A stretch of 64,000 bases of DNA from Ciona savignyi (taxonomy: Eukaryota > Chordata > Ascidiacea > Phlebobranchia > Cionidae): contig CH003217.1 of the NCBI GenBank assembly GCA_000149265.1, positions 551,174 through 615,173 on the forward strand. Reading direction: 5' to 3'. Shown in pieces: positions 48,594 through 58,923 of this stretch. The first letter of the stretch is position 1; each line of letters starts with the position of its first letter. The translations under genes and the position numbers were made by a program. Below the pieces are notes generated by a model, which saw only the letters and a list, made by a program, of their open reading frames with translations, was not told the origin of the DNA and made no database searches.

Positions 48594-48720
48594 TGTGGCG
48601 ACGTGTTCAGCGAAGCGTTAATAATGCCTTTTTCTTGTTACCGTCTTTTCGTGTGTTGTATTATCGCAGAGAGTTCATTACAAAGTCGCCCGCACAAAGA
48701 ACACAGTGCAGTACGCTACA
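48594..48720 (+). repeat. 5' LTR of Ty3/Gypsy element
   Basis: 127 bp, TG...CA termini, unusually short for this group. Identical by eye to 52669-52795. Confidence 0.95.
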
Positions 48721-48721
48721 T

Positions 48722-48739
48722 TGGTGACCCTCGACGTTT
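48722..48739 (+). promoter_or_regulatory. Primer binding site
   Basis: TGGTGACCCTCGACGTTT, beginning one base after the 5' LTR; complementary to a tRNA 3' end of the form GGGTCACCA. The priming tRNA is not identified. Confidence 0.7.
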
Positions 48740-48759
48740 CAGAAACGATTATTTTCTGA

Positions 48760-49438
48760 ATGAATTATATTATGAGCCTAGAACAGGAAAACGCCGTAGC
48801 CCTTAAACTGCCCACGTTCTGGACAGGCCAGCCACGAGTATGGTTTCAACAAACGGAGGCGCAATTTGCTCTAAAGAACATCTCGGCAGATCAGACAAAA
48901 TATTTTCATGTCGTAGCGGCGTTGGACCAAAGTACGGCATGCCGCCTGCTTGATTTACTTGAAAATCCGCCCGAAAAAGAAAAGTATCAGGCAATCAAAG
49001 AGCGATTGATCAGTGTTTTCTGCCTGACGCAGTCACAGAGAGCAAAGCGACTGCTCCACATGCCGCCCCTTGGGTGACCGAATGCCATCCTCACTCATGG
49101 ATGAAATGCTGGCCCTGCTGGGTAAGGAGAAGGAATGCTTCCTTTTCCGGGAGTTATTCTTAGAACGTATGCCTGCCAACATAAGAACGGTCCTAGCTTC
49201 TCAGGATTTTGTCGATAATCGCAATTTAGCAAGGCAGGCTGACGAATTATTATTGGCAGGCCGAGAGGACGTGGACATCTTCATTTCGAAAGTACAAAGC
49301 CGTAGGTTTCGCCCACAACCAGCCAGAGAAATCGACACTGACGCCATCTGCTTCTTTCACCGTAGTTTCGGAAACAAAGCGCGTCAATGTCGCCCTCCTT
49401 GTGCGTTTCAGGGAAACTGCAGAGCCGACCGTCCATAG
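48760..49438 (+). pseudogene. Ty3/Gypsy gag
   Basis: Two frames separated by a one-base break at about 49071. The first has LPTFWTGQPRVWFQQTEAQF, typical of arthropod/tunicate Gypsy capsids. The second continues LMDEMLALLGKEKE and LFLERMPANIRTVLA and ends in a CHC-type zinc-binding stretch ([14 protein letters not shown], then PPC), stop at 49436-49438. Capsid and nucleocapsid role from the family. Confidence 0.85.
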
Positions 49439-52400
49439 CTGCTGCGACGGCCGGCACAGAACGCAGCCTTTTCTACGTTTGGGATAGATTGTCAGGTCGC
49501 AATTTGCTGGTTGATACGGGAGCCGAAATCAGCGTTCTTCCCCCTACAGGACTTGAACGTCGCACCAACAAACCCGGAAAAAACCTCCTAGCGGCTAATG
49601 GCAGCAATATTCGTACATACGGTTCACGATTGGAATCATTGGATCTACCCCCCGGTAAATTCAATTGGAAATTTGTTTTAGCTGACGTATCTCGACCGCT
49701 ACTTGGTGCCGATTTCTTAAGGGCAAATGCCTTGTTAGTGGATATCAAGCGCCGACGCCTAATCAATACAGAAACGTTTGCCAGCACCCCAATCGGCACG
49801 ACGTGCCAATCAGCACCACGTCTCAACGCGGTTTCATCGGGCAAATCTGTGTATGCCCAGTTGCTGGCTGAATTCCCCGCAGTTACAACGCCTCATTTCT
49901 CCCAATCGACATTACCCAAGCATGGAGTTGAGCACCACATTATTACCAGCGGTCCGCCTGTACATTCACGTGCTCGGCGACTGCACCCCGAGAAGCTCGC
50001 CGTGGCCAAGGAAGAGTTCCGTAACATGTTAAATATGGGAATCATTCGAAGGTCGTCCAGTCCATGGGCATCACCACTGCACATGGTTCCTAAATCTTCC
50101 GGTGAGTGGAGACCCTGCGGAGACTACAGGCGGCTTAATGCAGCCACGCAACCGGATCGCTATGCCATTCCCCACATTCAAGATTTTTCGGCCCGTTTGG
50201 CTGGATCTTGCATTTTCTCTAAAATTGATTTGATTCGAGGATACCACCAGGTTCCCATTGCGCCAGAGGATATTCCGAAGACCAGTGTGATTACGCCCTT
50301 CGGGTGTTATGAATTTGTACGAATGCCTTTCGGATTAAAAAACGCGGCACAGACATTTCAGCGCCTGATGGACACCGTCTGCCAATCGTTAGATTTTGTA
50401 TATGTTTACCTTGACGATATTCTGGTAGCAAGCAAGTCAACCTCCGAACACCTAGACCATTTACGACAACTTTTCCAGCAGCTTGCAGACCACGATCTGG
50501 TTGTGAATGTAGGCAAGTGTCAATTCGGAGTCTCACAAATTGATTTTCTGGGACACCGAGTGAACCAGCAAGGTGCTCGACCGCTGCCAGAGAAAGTGGC
50601 AGCCATTCAGTTGTTTCCCCGCCCATCGACGATCAAAGAGCTTCAACAATTCGCAGGTATGATTAATTTCTACCACCGCTTTATACCTTGTGCAGCACGT
50701 ATCATGTCTCCTATTTACGAGTCATTGTCTGGAAAACCTAAAAAACTGGTTTGGAACGAGGCATTGGTTTCAGCTTTCGAAGAAGCGAAAACCGCTTTAG
50801 CGAACGCCACGCTCCTGCACCATCCATTGCATCAGGCACCCACTGGTCTAACCACCGATGCCTCGCAGCACGCCATCGGCGCTGTTCTGCAACAATTTAT
50901 GGACGGCGCATGGCGACCCCTGGCGTTTTTTAGCAAACGCTTACGTCCCCCCGGAACTTAAATACAGTGCGTTTGACAGGGAATTACTCGCCTTGCACCT
51001 AGCGATACGACACTTTCGCTATTTTCTTGAAGGTCGCAGTTTCACGGCTTACACCGACCACAAACCACTTACATTTGCCTTTTTCAAGACATCAAGTCCA
51101 TGGTCAGCGAGACAACAACGTCAATTAGCTGCCATCTCAGAGTACACAACGGACGTACGTCACATCGATGGCAAACGCAATCAAGCTGCTGACGCCCTCT
51201 CTCGCATTTCGATTAATGCCACGCAATTGCAGCTTGACATGGATTACGCATCGCTCGCGGCTGCCCAGCTGGGACCCGGAGGTCCAAGCCTATCGCACAG
51301 CGCTCACGAACCTGAAACTTAAAGACATCCAACTTGATTCGTCTGGAACTACGATTCTCTGCGATGTATCGACAGGAACGCCACGTCCTGTGATCCCGAA
51401 GTCCTGGCAGAAGAAAATATTCGATATTGTTCACAATCTGTCACACCCGTCTATCCGGGCAACACGTAAGCTCATTTCTTCTAAATTTGTCTGGCACGGT
51501 TTACATCGACAGGGTCGGTTTGTGGGCAAAACAATGGTGTTAGCTGCCAGAAAGCCAAAATCCACCAGCATGTGCGCGCTCCGCTGGAGCAATACCCACT
51601 GTGCCAATCACGTTTTAGCCACGTGAACATTGATAATCGTTGGCCCCTTGGCACCCTCACAAGGCAATATATATTTGCTTACAATGGTCGATCGTTTTAC
51701 AAGATGGCCGGAAGCTATTCCGATGACAGACGCGACTACAACCACGTGTGCCAGGGCTTTCGCCTTTAACTGGATTTCTCGTTTCGGGGTACCGTCCAAC
51801 ATTTCATCGGACCGAGGTCCACAATTTACCTCAGCACTGTGGTCGACTTTTACCAGGTTGCTTGGCATTCAACTCCATCGCACGACCTCATTTCACGCGC
51901 AAGGGAACGGGCTTGTTGAACGATTTCATCGTCACATGAAGAGTGCTCTCATGGCACGGCTTACAGGACCAAACTGGGTGGACGAACTTCCCTGGGTCCT
52001 GCTGGGCATCCGCACCGCTCCTAAAGAAGACTTGAAAGCTTCTTGCAGCGGAATTAGTATACGGAGCGAATTTAGTAGTTCCCGGGGATTTTTTTGGTGT
52101 AAGCCAAGCTGATCCGCTACCTTCTCAAATACTACCAGCAGTAAAAGAGACGGGTTGGTCGACTACTACCAACACCTATGTCACGCCATGGTCTAGTTCC
52201 CACAAGAGTACCACCAGTTTTGGACACATGTCTGTACGTTTTCTTACGAAACGACAAACACCGTCCACCTTTGACGCCACCGTACAACGGTCCGTACCGT
52301 GTCCTCAGCCGCAGCCACAAGACTTTTACTCTGGAGATAGGAGAACGTCATGAAGTGGTCAGCATAGATCGTGTGAAACCAGCATACCTGGACATGACAG

Positions 52401-52555
52401 AACCGGTCACAGTGGCACAACCGCCACGACGAGGAAGACCACGCAAAGCAGACAATGATAATTTGCCACCGCAAAATACACCCCAACGCGAGTCCCCGGC
52501 TATGTGTACCCGCTCGGGGCGTTTAGTAAAACCCCCTATTCGTTTTATTGATTAA
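49387..52555 (+). pseudogene. Ty3/Gypsy pol (protease, RT, RNase H, integrase), frame-broken
   Basis: 49387-50961 is one long frame: protease DTGAEIS, LGADFL, RT with YLDDILVAS, then RNase H starting [17 protein letters not shown] shift in a C6 run near 50945 moves to a frame with AFDRELLALHLAIRHFRYF and DGKRNQAADALSR. Further one-base shifts near 51270, 51629, about 52040 and about 52150 separate the integrase parts: HLSHPS-like zinc-binding region near 51430, catalytic core with TMVDRFTRWPEAIP and SDRGPQFTSALW, and GPYRVLSRSHKTF near the end. All domains are present, none conspicuously deleted. Stop at 52553-52555. Confidence 0.9.
49411..49455 (+). promoter_or_regulatory. Predicted -1 ribosomal frameshift signal
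   Basis: Slippery heptamer G GGA AAC (49411-49417) is in the correct register of the gag frame (CAG GGA AAC). Spacer 49418-49423 is 6 nt. Then a stem of GCCGACCGTC (49424-49433) with GACGGCCGGC (49446-49455), nine of ten pairs, loop 12 nt. The pol frame is the -1 frame and is open through the site, while gag ends 21 nt after the heptamer. Confidence 0.8.
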
Positions 52556-52656
52556 CTATGTTGCTCGCCAGATGTTTTTATGTTTAAACCTCATTTGATT
52601 TTACTGTGTTGCTCGTATAGTTTGGAGTAGTGCTGATGCTCATTATGTCCGCTTCT

Positions 52657-52665
52657 GGAGGGGGG
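52657..52665 (+). promoter_or_regulatory. Polypurine tract of Ty3/Gypsy element
   Basis: GGAGGGGGG immediately upstream of the 3' LTR; primes plus-strand synthesis in this class. Confidence 0.75.
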
Positions 52666-52668
52666 TTA

Positions 52669-52795
52669 TGTGGCGACGTGTTCAGCGAAGCGTTAATAAT
52701 GCCTTTTTCTTGTTACCGTCTTTTCGTGTGTTGTATTATCGCAGAGAGTTCATTACAAAGTCGCCCGCACAAAGAACACAGTGCAGTACGCTACA
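52669..52795 (+). repeat. 3' LTR of Ty3/Gypsy element
   Basis: Same 127 bp as the 5' LTR, followed by ATAC. Confidence 0.95.
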
Positions 52796-53681
52796 ATACA
52801 CCCTTTGTCAAACTGTAAAAATGAATGTTTTGTGAGTAACAAAGAAGAAACTATCGTATGTCGTACCTAAATGTTCGCTAAGAACATGTTAAAAGCATCG
52901 CGCAAGTATAGAGTTTTGTTGGAATTAAGGAGAGATAAGTAATACAAACTTGTTTATTGTGCTTTTACTGTGTGTTTATAGTTTCACTTTCCACAGAACG
53001 CCTACTAATTATTTTAGTAGCCAATTTTTCTTCGTTGCTTACTGTCTTTTTTAAATTTTAAATCTGAATTCTTGATCAATATATTTGTATTTTACGTCAG
53101 CTATGTAGTCAGAAACACGTTTTAGGTTAATGCAAGGTATTTTCTGAAGTATGTTATATTTTACTGTTTATATTTAAGGGGGATTTTACGAGGTTCGAAC
53201 AGTTTACGTGCAAGAAGTTTCACATCTGCACGTTTTACTAACTACGGGAAATTACGTGGGAAACTATGTTAACGATTTAAACAGAGGAAATATAAAGGCC
53301 AGTTCAAGGTGATAATTTCGTAAAGAGTAATAAAACACGCTAGTCTACCTTAAACGCTATAAAACGGCATTTAAAACATAAAATATATTAAAAATGAAAT
53401 AAATTAAAACCAATATTTATACGAGATTCTACACATCTAACAAGATTTTTTTTATGGTCGAAATTTGACTGAAAGCTCATTTAATGAGAACAGTTTTATA
53501 TGGGTTAAACATATGCCATATATCTTTGTTAAAATACAATATTAAACATATGCTAAGCTACCAATAAAATATGAAATATAGCATATATAATGTACCCAAA
53601 GTTATAGTGCTAAGTAAACCTAATCTGTCTTTGATATGCTGGCTTGATATCATGTCTCTCGCTCTACGAAACTGAATGAAT
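52796..53681. other. 3' flank between retrotransposon and cyclase gene
   Basis: AT-rich; no feature recognised. Confidence 0.5.
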
Positions 53682-56600
53682 TTATGTTTTCCCAACAATG
53701 TTCAACATTTCTCTGATAACTTGCTGGTGTTCTTTATCAAATAGCAATCCATCAACCGACATAAGAGTATCGGGGCTGCGACCATCCCTAAAACCAAACT
53801 CTTCAGTCACATTCAGTATCTCTCTTTCCTATAAGGGAATTGACAATAGGTAAATAATGATAGCGTAGTTTACCCTACGGAGTGAAAAAAACACTGAGGT
53901 TGGTGGTTGTTATAAAATAAATCGTCATTTATCTTGTGCCAACAATGCTAAGAGCTAAGAGCATTGTAGCGTGATATTCTTATATAAAAGTTTCTAGTCA
54001 ACCCACAACACTGATGTGTAGAGGCAAGGTTTTACCAGACCAACTAGCATTGATTTCGACCCCACCACCATTCCTTCGGTAAAATATTTAGTCCAGGGTG
54101 CAATATCATGCAGTGTTTCTAGCAAATTCTACTAATCCTTCGTACTTTTTCGAAAACAACACTCAGAATAATTTTACCCTTTCGACAGACGGAAGACCGT
54201 TTTTCATCATTGCAGCAACATCAACTGGAAATCCGACAGCTCTGCGTACGTAACGTTCGTGGACCGGACAGGACATTGCTAGATACAGGGATAGTGCGAG
54301 ACCATAGCATCCCCAGTTTGAAACGCCTGCAAGAGAATTAGGCGTTTAGACGGCGTCTAACCAATTAAGATCTCTATGCGCGGCAGGATGTGACGAGTGG
54401 TACCGTTCCTTAGTCATTGTTTTTGAACCAGTGTTTTACTACAATGGTGGTAATTCCCCAATGTTTGTTTGATTGAAAGCAGCAGGTGCTACGCTTCGCG
54501 TCTGAGTTCTCGTTTAGCTGTTAAGTTTTGTAATAGTGTGCTTTGTGAAATAAAGGTGTGGATTGTGCATCTTTGTAAGAGCAGTGCTTTGTGAAATAAA
54601 TGTGTGGATTGTGCATCTGCTATAGCTATTTTGTTGAGAATAAGTTGCCAATGCACGAAGGGGTATGGTCTCAAAATTTTTAAGTAAAATGTTGGAAGGC
54701 TTTGAGTGTAGGTTGCTTTAATTTTAAATTAAGAAAATATCTAAGACTTCCTATGTCATAATTTTTAGTGACAGCCGTTTTTGTGAGGTCAGTTTGCATT
54801 GGAGAGATAAGGAGAATAAATAGTTAAATGCCATTTTAAACAAAGCAAAAAAAGAAAAGCTAGGCAAAAACATGGTTACCAACTTACCAGCAGCTATTAG
54901 ATTGTTAGATGAGATAACACAAGCGATCTTTTTACCATTCGGAATATATTTCACAACATTTTCAAGAGCATTTCCCATCCCAAGTTCATTACCACCATCA
55001 CCAATTGCTATCGTCACCACGTCAGGATGGTTGGTTGATTGCATGAACGTATCATCCACAGGATCTATATACTGGGATAGGTCTTTGGCGAGCATGGAGT
55101 AAAAATGTCCGTCTTTGGCCTGACCTAATCGTTCCGTAGCAAGAAACACGTCATAATTTGGATTCTTGTCTGCAGTAAACATCTCGAATTTTCTGGTGGG
55201 TACGACATTAAGGTTGTTTTTAATAATCCCAAGTTTTAAGCATTTCGCAATGATGTTACGGGTTGCTGCAATGCTGTATTCATCTGCCAGAACATCCACA
55301 GTTTTGCCGAGCGACTGAAGAGCTACTGCGAGACTGATTACACCTGTTAATCAAATTAGTAAAATTAAGATAAAGTAAATCTGCATTCTGAGATATTTAA
55401 CGAAATTAATTATTTTGTGGTAAACGAATCCTTAGCTAACGTGTATACATAGTTATGCAAGTGTTGGATACACTGTTTATTTGTGATGTTTGTTTTGGCC
55501 ATATCCACACACGCACGTCACCAAAGTGTACTATAGCTGTTTGTTTCAGTAAAGAGAGCGTTCGCAGCGTTTGACCCTGTCCGCGATTGCTTATGTTTGT
55601 GTGTGGTTTAACAGTTATTTTTAACTCTCTTATCTTGAAACATTTTGTACAAAGAGACATGCCCATCCCCACAAGAATAGTCCAATTAAATTCAATACTT
55701 ACTTCTATATGTGCGTAAACCAGTATGCTCTATGCACTTATGTGCAAGTACTTAGAGCTTATAAGATATAAACCAACAAAACGTATGTACCTGGTAGGCC
55801 ATCAGTTTCATCGAGTTGCTGGTGTGTTAGATGCACAGGTGCCCCGGTGACCATCGCGACTTTATTTGCATGTGAGAGAGCAAGGGTTGCTTTTACGAAA
55901 TCTCCCTCAGCAATAAGATTTTTAATACCCCGTTTTCCAGGGTCTGATTTTACAATATTATATATTGCTTCCATTTTTTCGATGGTGTGCTTTGATACTG
56001 CACTGTACAGGTCCTTGCTGTATTCGACAACTTCACACATGTCTTTCGGGTCGGTCGAAATTTCAGCTTTTTCCTGGAGAACGTCGGTGATAAACATACT
56101 TCCAGGAGAGTGTGTAAAGCACCGATCAATTTTCGCGGTCGTCAGCGATTCTATTCCGGTTATACCGCAGCACCAAAAAACTGGCACATCATTTTCACCG
56201 AATTCCGTAGAATCGCCCATGTAATCGTGAAGGTCAGAAATGCCGATTTTACCTGAAATGCCAGTCATGAATTATCTCTAGACTGAAAAATATTTCGTCC
56301 ACAAATCGTTTGAAATTTACCTGAATTTCCGTAGTGAATCGGCGCTCCGTGCACGTCTGGCAGCTTTGCTGTGATCTCATGAAGTTTAGACAGGTGATCT
56401 TTTGAAATCGCTCTCATGCTAACCATCATTTTACATTGAAATTGACCACAAGCATAGCAATCTATATTCGTTCGGTACATTGAAACGTTTCTCGCGTTTG
56501 GCGTCAGCATTTTGTTTTCGAGCAGAATTTGATTAAAGGAGAAACTACAACCGAAGTAAAATGTGACCATGTCCGACCATTCAAACTCTGCTTTTAAAAT

Positions 56601-57071
56601 AGGTAAATAAAGATGAGTTTAAATTCTGAGTTTGCACTTTAAGTACGACTACTCGCCTGTTAGGTTTTCCACTTTTGTTTTCGTGCCCTTTTCCACCACT
56701 TGGTACGCAGGGACATCGGTTCTAACGTCAGAATCTTTACATAAATGGCCCGCTGAAACCTCACCGACCTTACTAACATAGAGCAGCGGTAACGCACCGC
56801 TATTGCCAAGCGCAAATTCTTTGAAATCCCTTGCCAATTTGCTTGGCACAATTGCCAGATTTGCTTGCTTGTAGCCTACAATACAATGTGCATGGTTCAT
56901 AAACAACGCTTAATAACGCGGTAAAATTAAGAAAATGTTTTTATAATTCGAACCAAAAATCAAATTAACTAAATCAACCATACCTTTAGCCCAAAATGTC
57001 GTTGCTTCGTTCTTGTGCTCCCCCTTCCGTAATAATTGCCGTATATCACTGGGTTTTATGCTGTTATTCAT
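53682..57071 (-). CDS. D-glutamate cyclase, 596 aa, seven exons
   Basis: Exons, in phase: 57071-56984, 56875-56657, 56590-56321, 56252-55791, 55343-54888, 54326-54178, 53828-53682 (TAA). Residues about 30-200 are the DUF1445 part ([71 protein letters not shown]). Residues about 260-596 are the C-terminal DUF4392-like part, with [34 protein letters not shown] at about 460-470 and [17 protein letters not shown]. The enzyme converts D-glutamate to 5-oxo-D-proline; the vertebrate one (616 aa) is mitochondrial, while a targeting peptide is not obvious here. Intron 2 (66 bp) uses a GC donor (ACAG|GCGAGT). Start chosen because exon 1 opens with the only ATG in phase. Confidence 0.93.
54450..54810 (+). 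repeat. Dispersed ~300-bp repeat in cyclase intron 5
   Basis: Second copy of the element at 43795-44080, with an internal 46-bp duplication around GTGCTTTGTGAAATAAA (about 54537 and 54583). Lies in the intron between 54326 and 54888. Confidence 0.75.
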
Positions 57072-58384
57072 CCTGTTATATTGTGTAGAGATACGGCCGT
57101 GGTCACAAGGTCTATTTGTTTAATGCTTACTTCTACGTTTGTATAATTAAGTTTGCCTATGACACAAACAACACAAAATAAAAAATGTCTACTAAATAAA
57201 CAGGTTAAGCGCTCTGTATTTTCCTAAATAGTTTAGTAAAATGTAGACCATGGTAGCTGAGTTGAAGCTACTTATGTCGTAACAACTAAACTGACAGACC
57301 GTAACACAAGCTTTAACATTGGCGAACATAGGTGACTATATGAATTTAATAGTATGTCAACGCACCTGCGTGTTAAGCTTTTAACATGTAGGTTATGTTT
57401 AACTCGTTAGAGTCCAATGATATAGCCACATACAAAATAATACATAAATACTGTTAAACTATTTTGCAAATGCAGAACTGCTATTAACACTCAGTCAAGG
57501 ACTACACGAATATAATCAAAGCATCACCACACGACTAATGTCACGTAAGTTTGCATGACAGCCTTATCTGATTGATGACGGAAGTCAAGCATTGCCAAAG
57601 GGCAATGGTTTTATGACGCGCATAATAAATAGGCAGACGGTCGCTTCAACTTTGTTTCTTTAACATTCTCCAAGTAAACATCGCGTATTCACCTAAAACA
57701 ACTAATATCTCTTCGCAGGATGGCGCAAGAGAGTGACAGGAGAGCGCGGCTTGTTTGTTTCAAACCGAATGGTGAGTACCCGTTCTTTGATTACCCTCTT
57801 GCGCCATCCTTCGAAGAGGTATTGGTTTTACATATATATACGATGGACTTGTCTCTAAGGCCGTATGTGCATAGAAATCTATATATATATATAAATAGTC
57901 AAGTCCATCATTGTGTCGAAACTTATTTTGGTAAAAGAGTTTTAATAAACCGAACTGCTCTGTGGTCAAGAAGTAATTCGACCGATTAATATACACCATG
58001 CCATATATACATGGATGTAAGGGCAACCTTATTACGAATTCAAACTAGGTTTATAGTTTGACTGCTGTATTTGCTTTGCAGTGCGTGCAAAAAGCTGAAT
58101 TAACTTTGACTTGGGAAAGTGAATATGTAGGCTTTATCCCAGGAGATAAGGTATTTGCAATTGTTAGATGACCTTCCACCCACTATTGGCTTATCGAAAC
58201 TATTGCTGTGTGTTGTATATAAGAGAGAAGTCCCTTTAGTTTGCAGCTCACCGGAATAAAAACATATTTTACCCGATGCCATATAACCACTCAGTTTAGG
58301 CGAAATTCGCCAAGTGCTTTGGACAAAGAGCAGATGTTTTTCCATAACCTTTCGGCTACCTATGCTAAATCCCTTGCCTTTTAA
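57072..58384. other. Intergenic between the two cyclase genes
   Basis: Contains a candidate plus-strand first exon 57720-57771 (MAQESDRRARLVCFKPN, donor ATG|GTGAGT) with a TATA-like ATAATAAATA about 57622-57631, and hairpins at 57709-57818 and 57842-57909. A minus-strand SINE relic (ATTGGCTTATCGAAACTATTG) lies at about 58125-58340. No second exon for the candidate was found. Confidence 0.4.
57709..57818. repeat. Inverted repeat, 23-bp arms
   Basis: 57709-57731 pairs with 57796-57818 at 22 of 23 positions, separated by 64 bp. The left arm contains the ATG at 57720. A second, shorter inverted repeat GATGGACTTG/CAAGTCCATC lies at 57842-57851 and 57900-57909 around a (TA)n stretch. Confidence 0.85.
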
Positions 58385-58686
58385 GCTTACTGGTGGAAAT
58401 TGTTTTTGAGTTTTGCTAAGTTGTCGGTGGCTGCCTATCTTAACTAATTACGTTAATACTTTAAGTCGTATATGCCTGAAATAAACAATTAAATAAAATC
58501 TCAATTGCTTAGAATTGGACTAGCAGTACAGACGTGCAGTATAATAGACGTAACTATTATTTAACTCGACCTTAACATTAAATTACTCGAGTAATTTTTT
58601 TAATCTTATAGTAGCACTAATATATACGTTAATAGGTTATGTCTTAATATAGAGAATCTGTATTTTTATATTTTAATAATATTAAC
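58385..58686 (+). mobile_element. LTR-like repeat (second copy of 19198-19500)
   Basis: Shares CTAAGTTGTCGGTGGCTG, ACGTTAATACTT then GTATATGCCTGAAATAAA, TTGCTTAGAATTG, TTTAACTCGACCTTAAC and AGGTTATGTCTTAATA in order. No coding sequence adjacent: possibly a solo LTR. Confidence 0.65.
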
Positions 58687-58923
58687 ATAAGACTAAACAA
58701 AATGAAAAACTCTTTGCAGTACATATAACACATGTGAGGAACAAACACTGAAGATGCAATGCAATAAAATAAGCCAGAGTAATAATGATCGTAAAGAATA
58801 ACATAAGCTGTAGCGATTAGTGAATGACGTACTTCCGTATACATTTGGCAATAACAGTAATTCAAATTACAGTTTGACTTCTGTTATAAATGTAATATTA
58901 GTTATAATGACGATTTTCAAAAA

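Larger units (their letters stand above)
48594..52795 (+). mobile_element. Full-length Ty3/Gypsy LTR retrotransposon
   Basis: LTRs at 48594-48720 and 52669-52795 (127 bp each, TGTGGCGA...ACGCTACA) appear identical by eye and are flanked by ATAC on both sides, a 4-bp target-site duplication. Order gag, protease, reverse transcriptase, RNase H, integrase with a GPY-type end, typical of Ty3/Gypsy (Metaviridae). The coding region has several one-base frame breaks, so this copy is non-autonomous as read, despite identical LTRs. Confidence 0.95.

Noticed and set aside
49473..49844. Minus-strand and alternate frames inside the Gypsy element
   Set aside because: Shadows of the pol frame.
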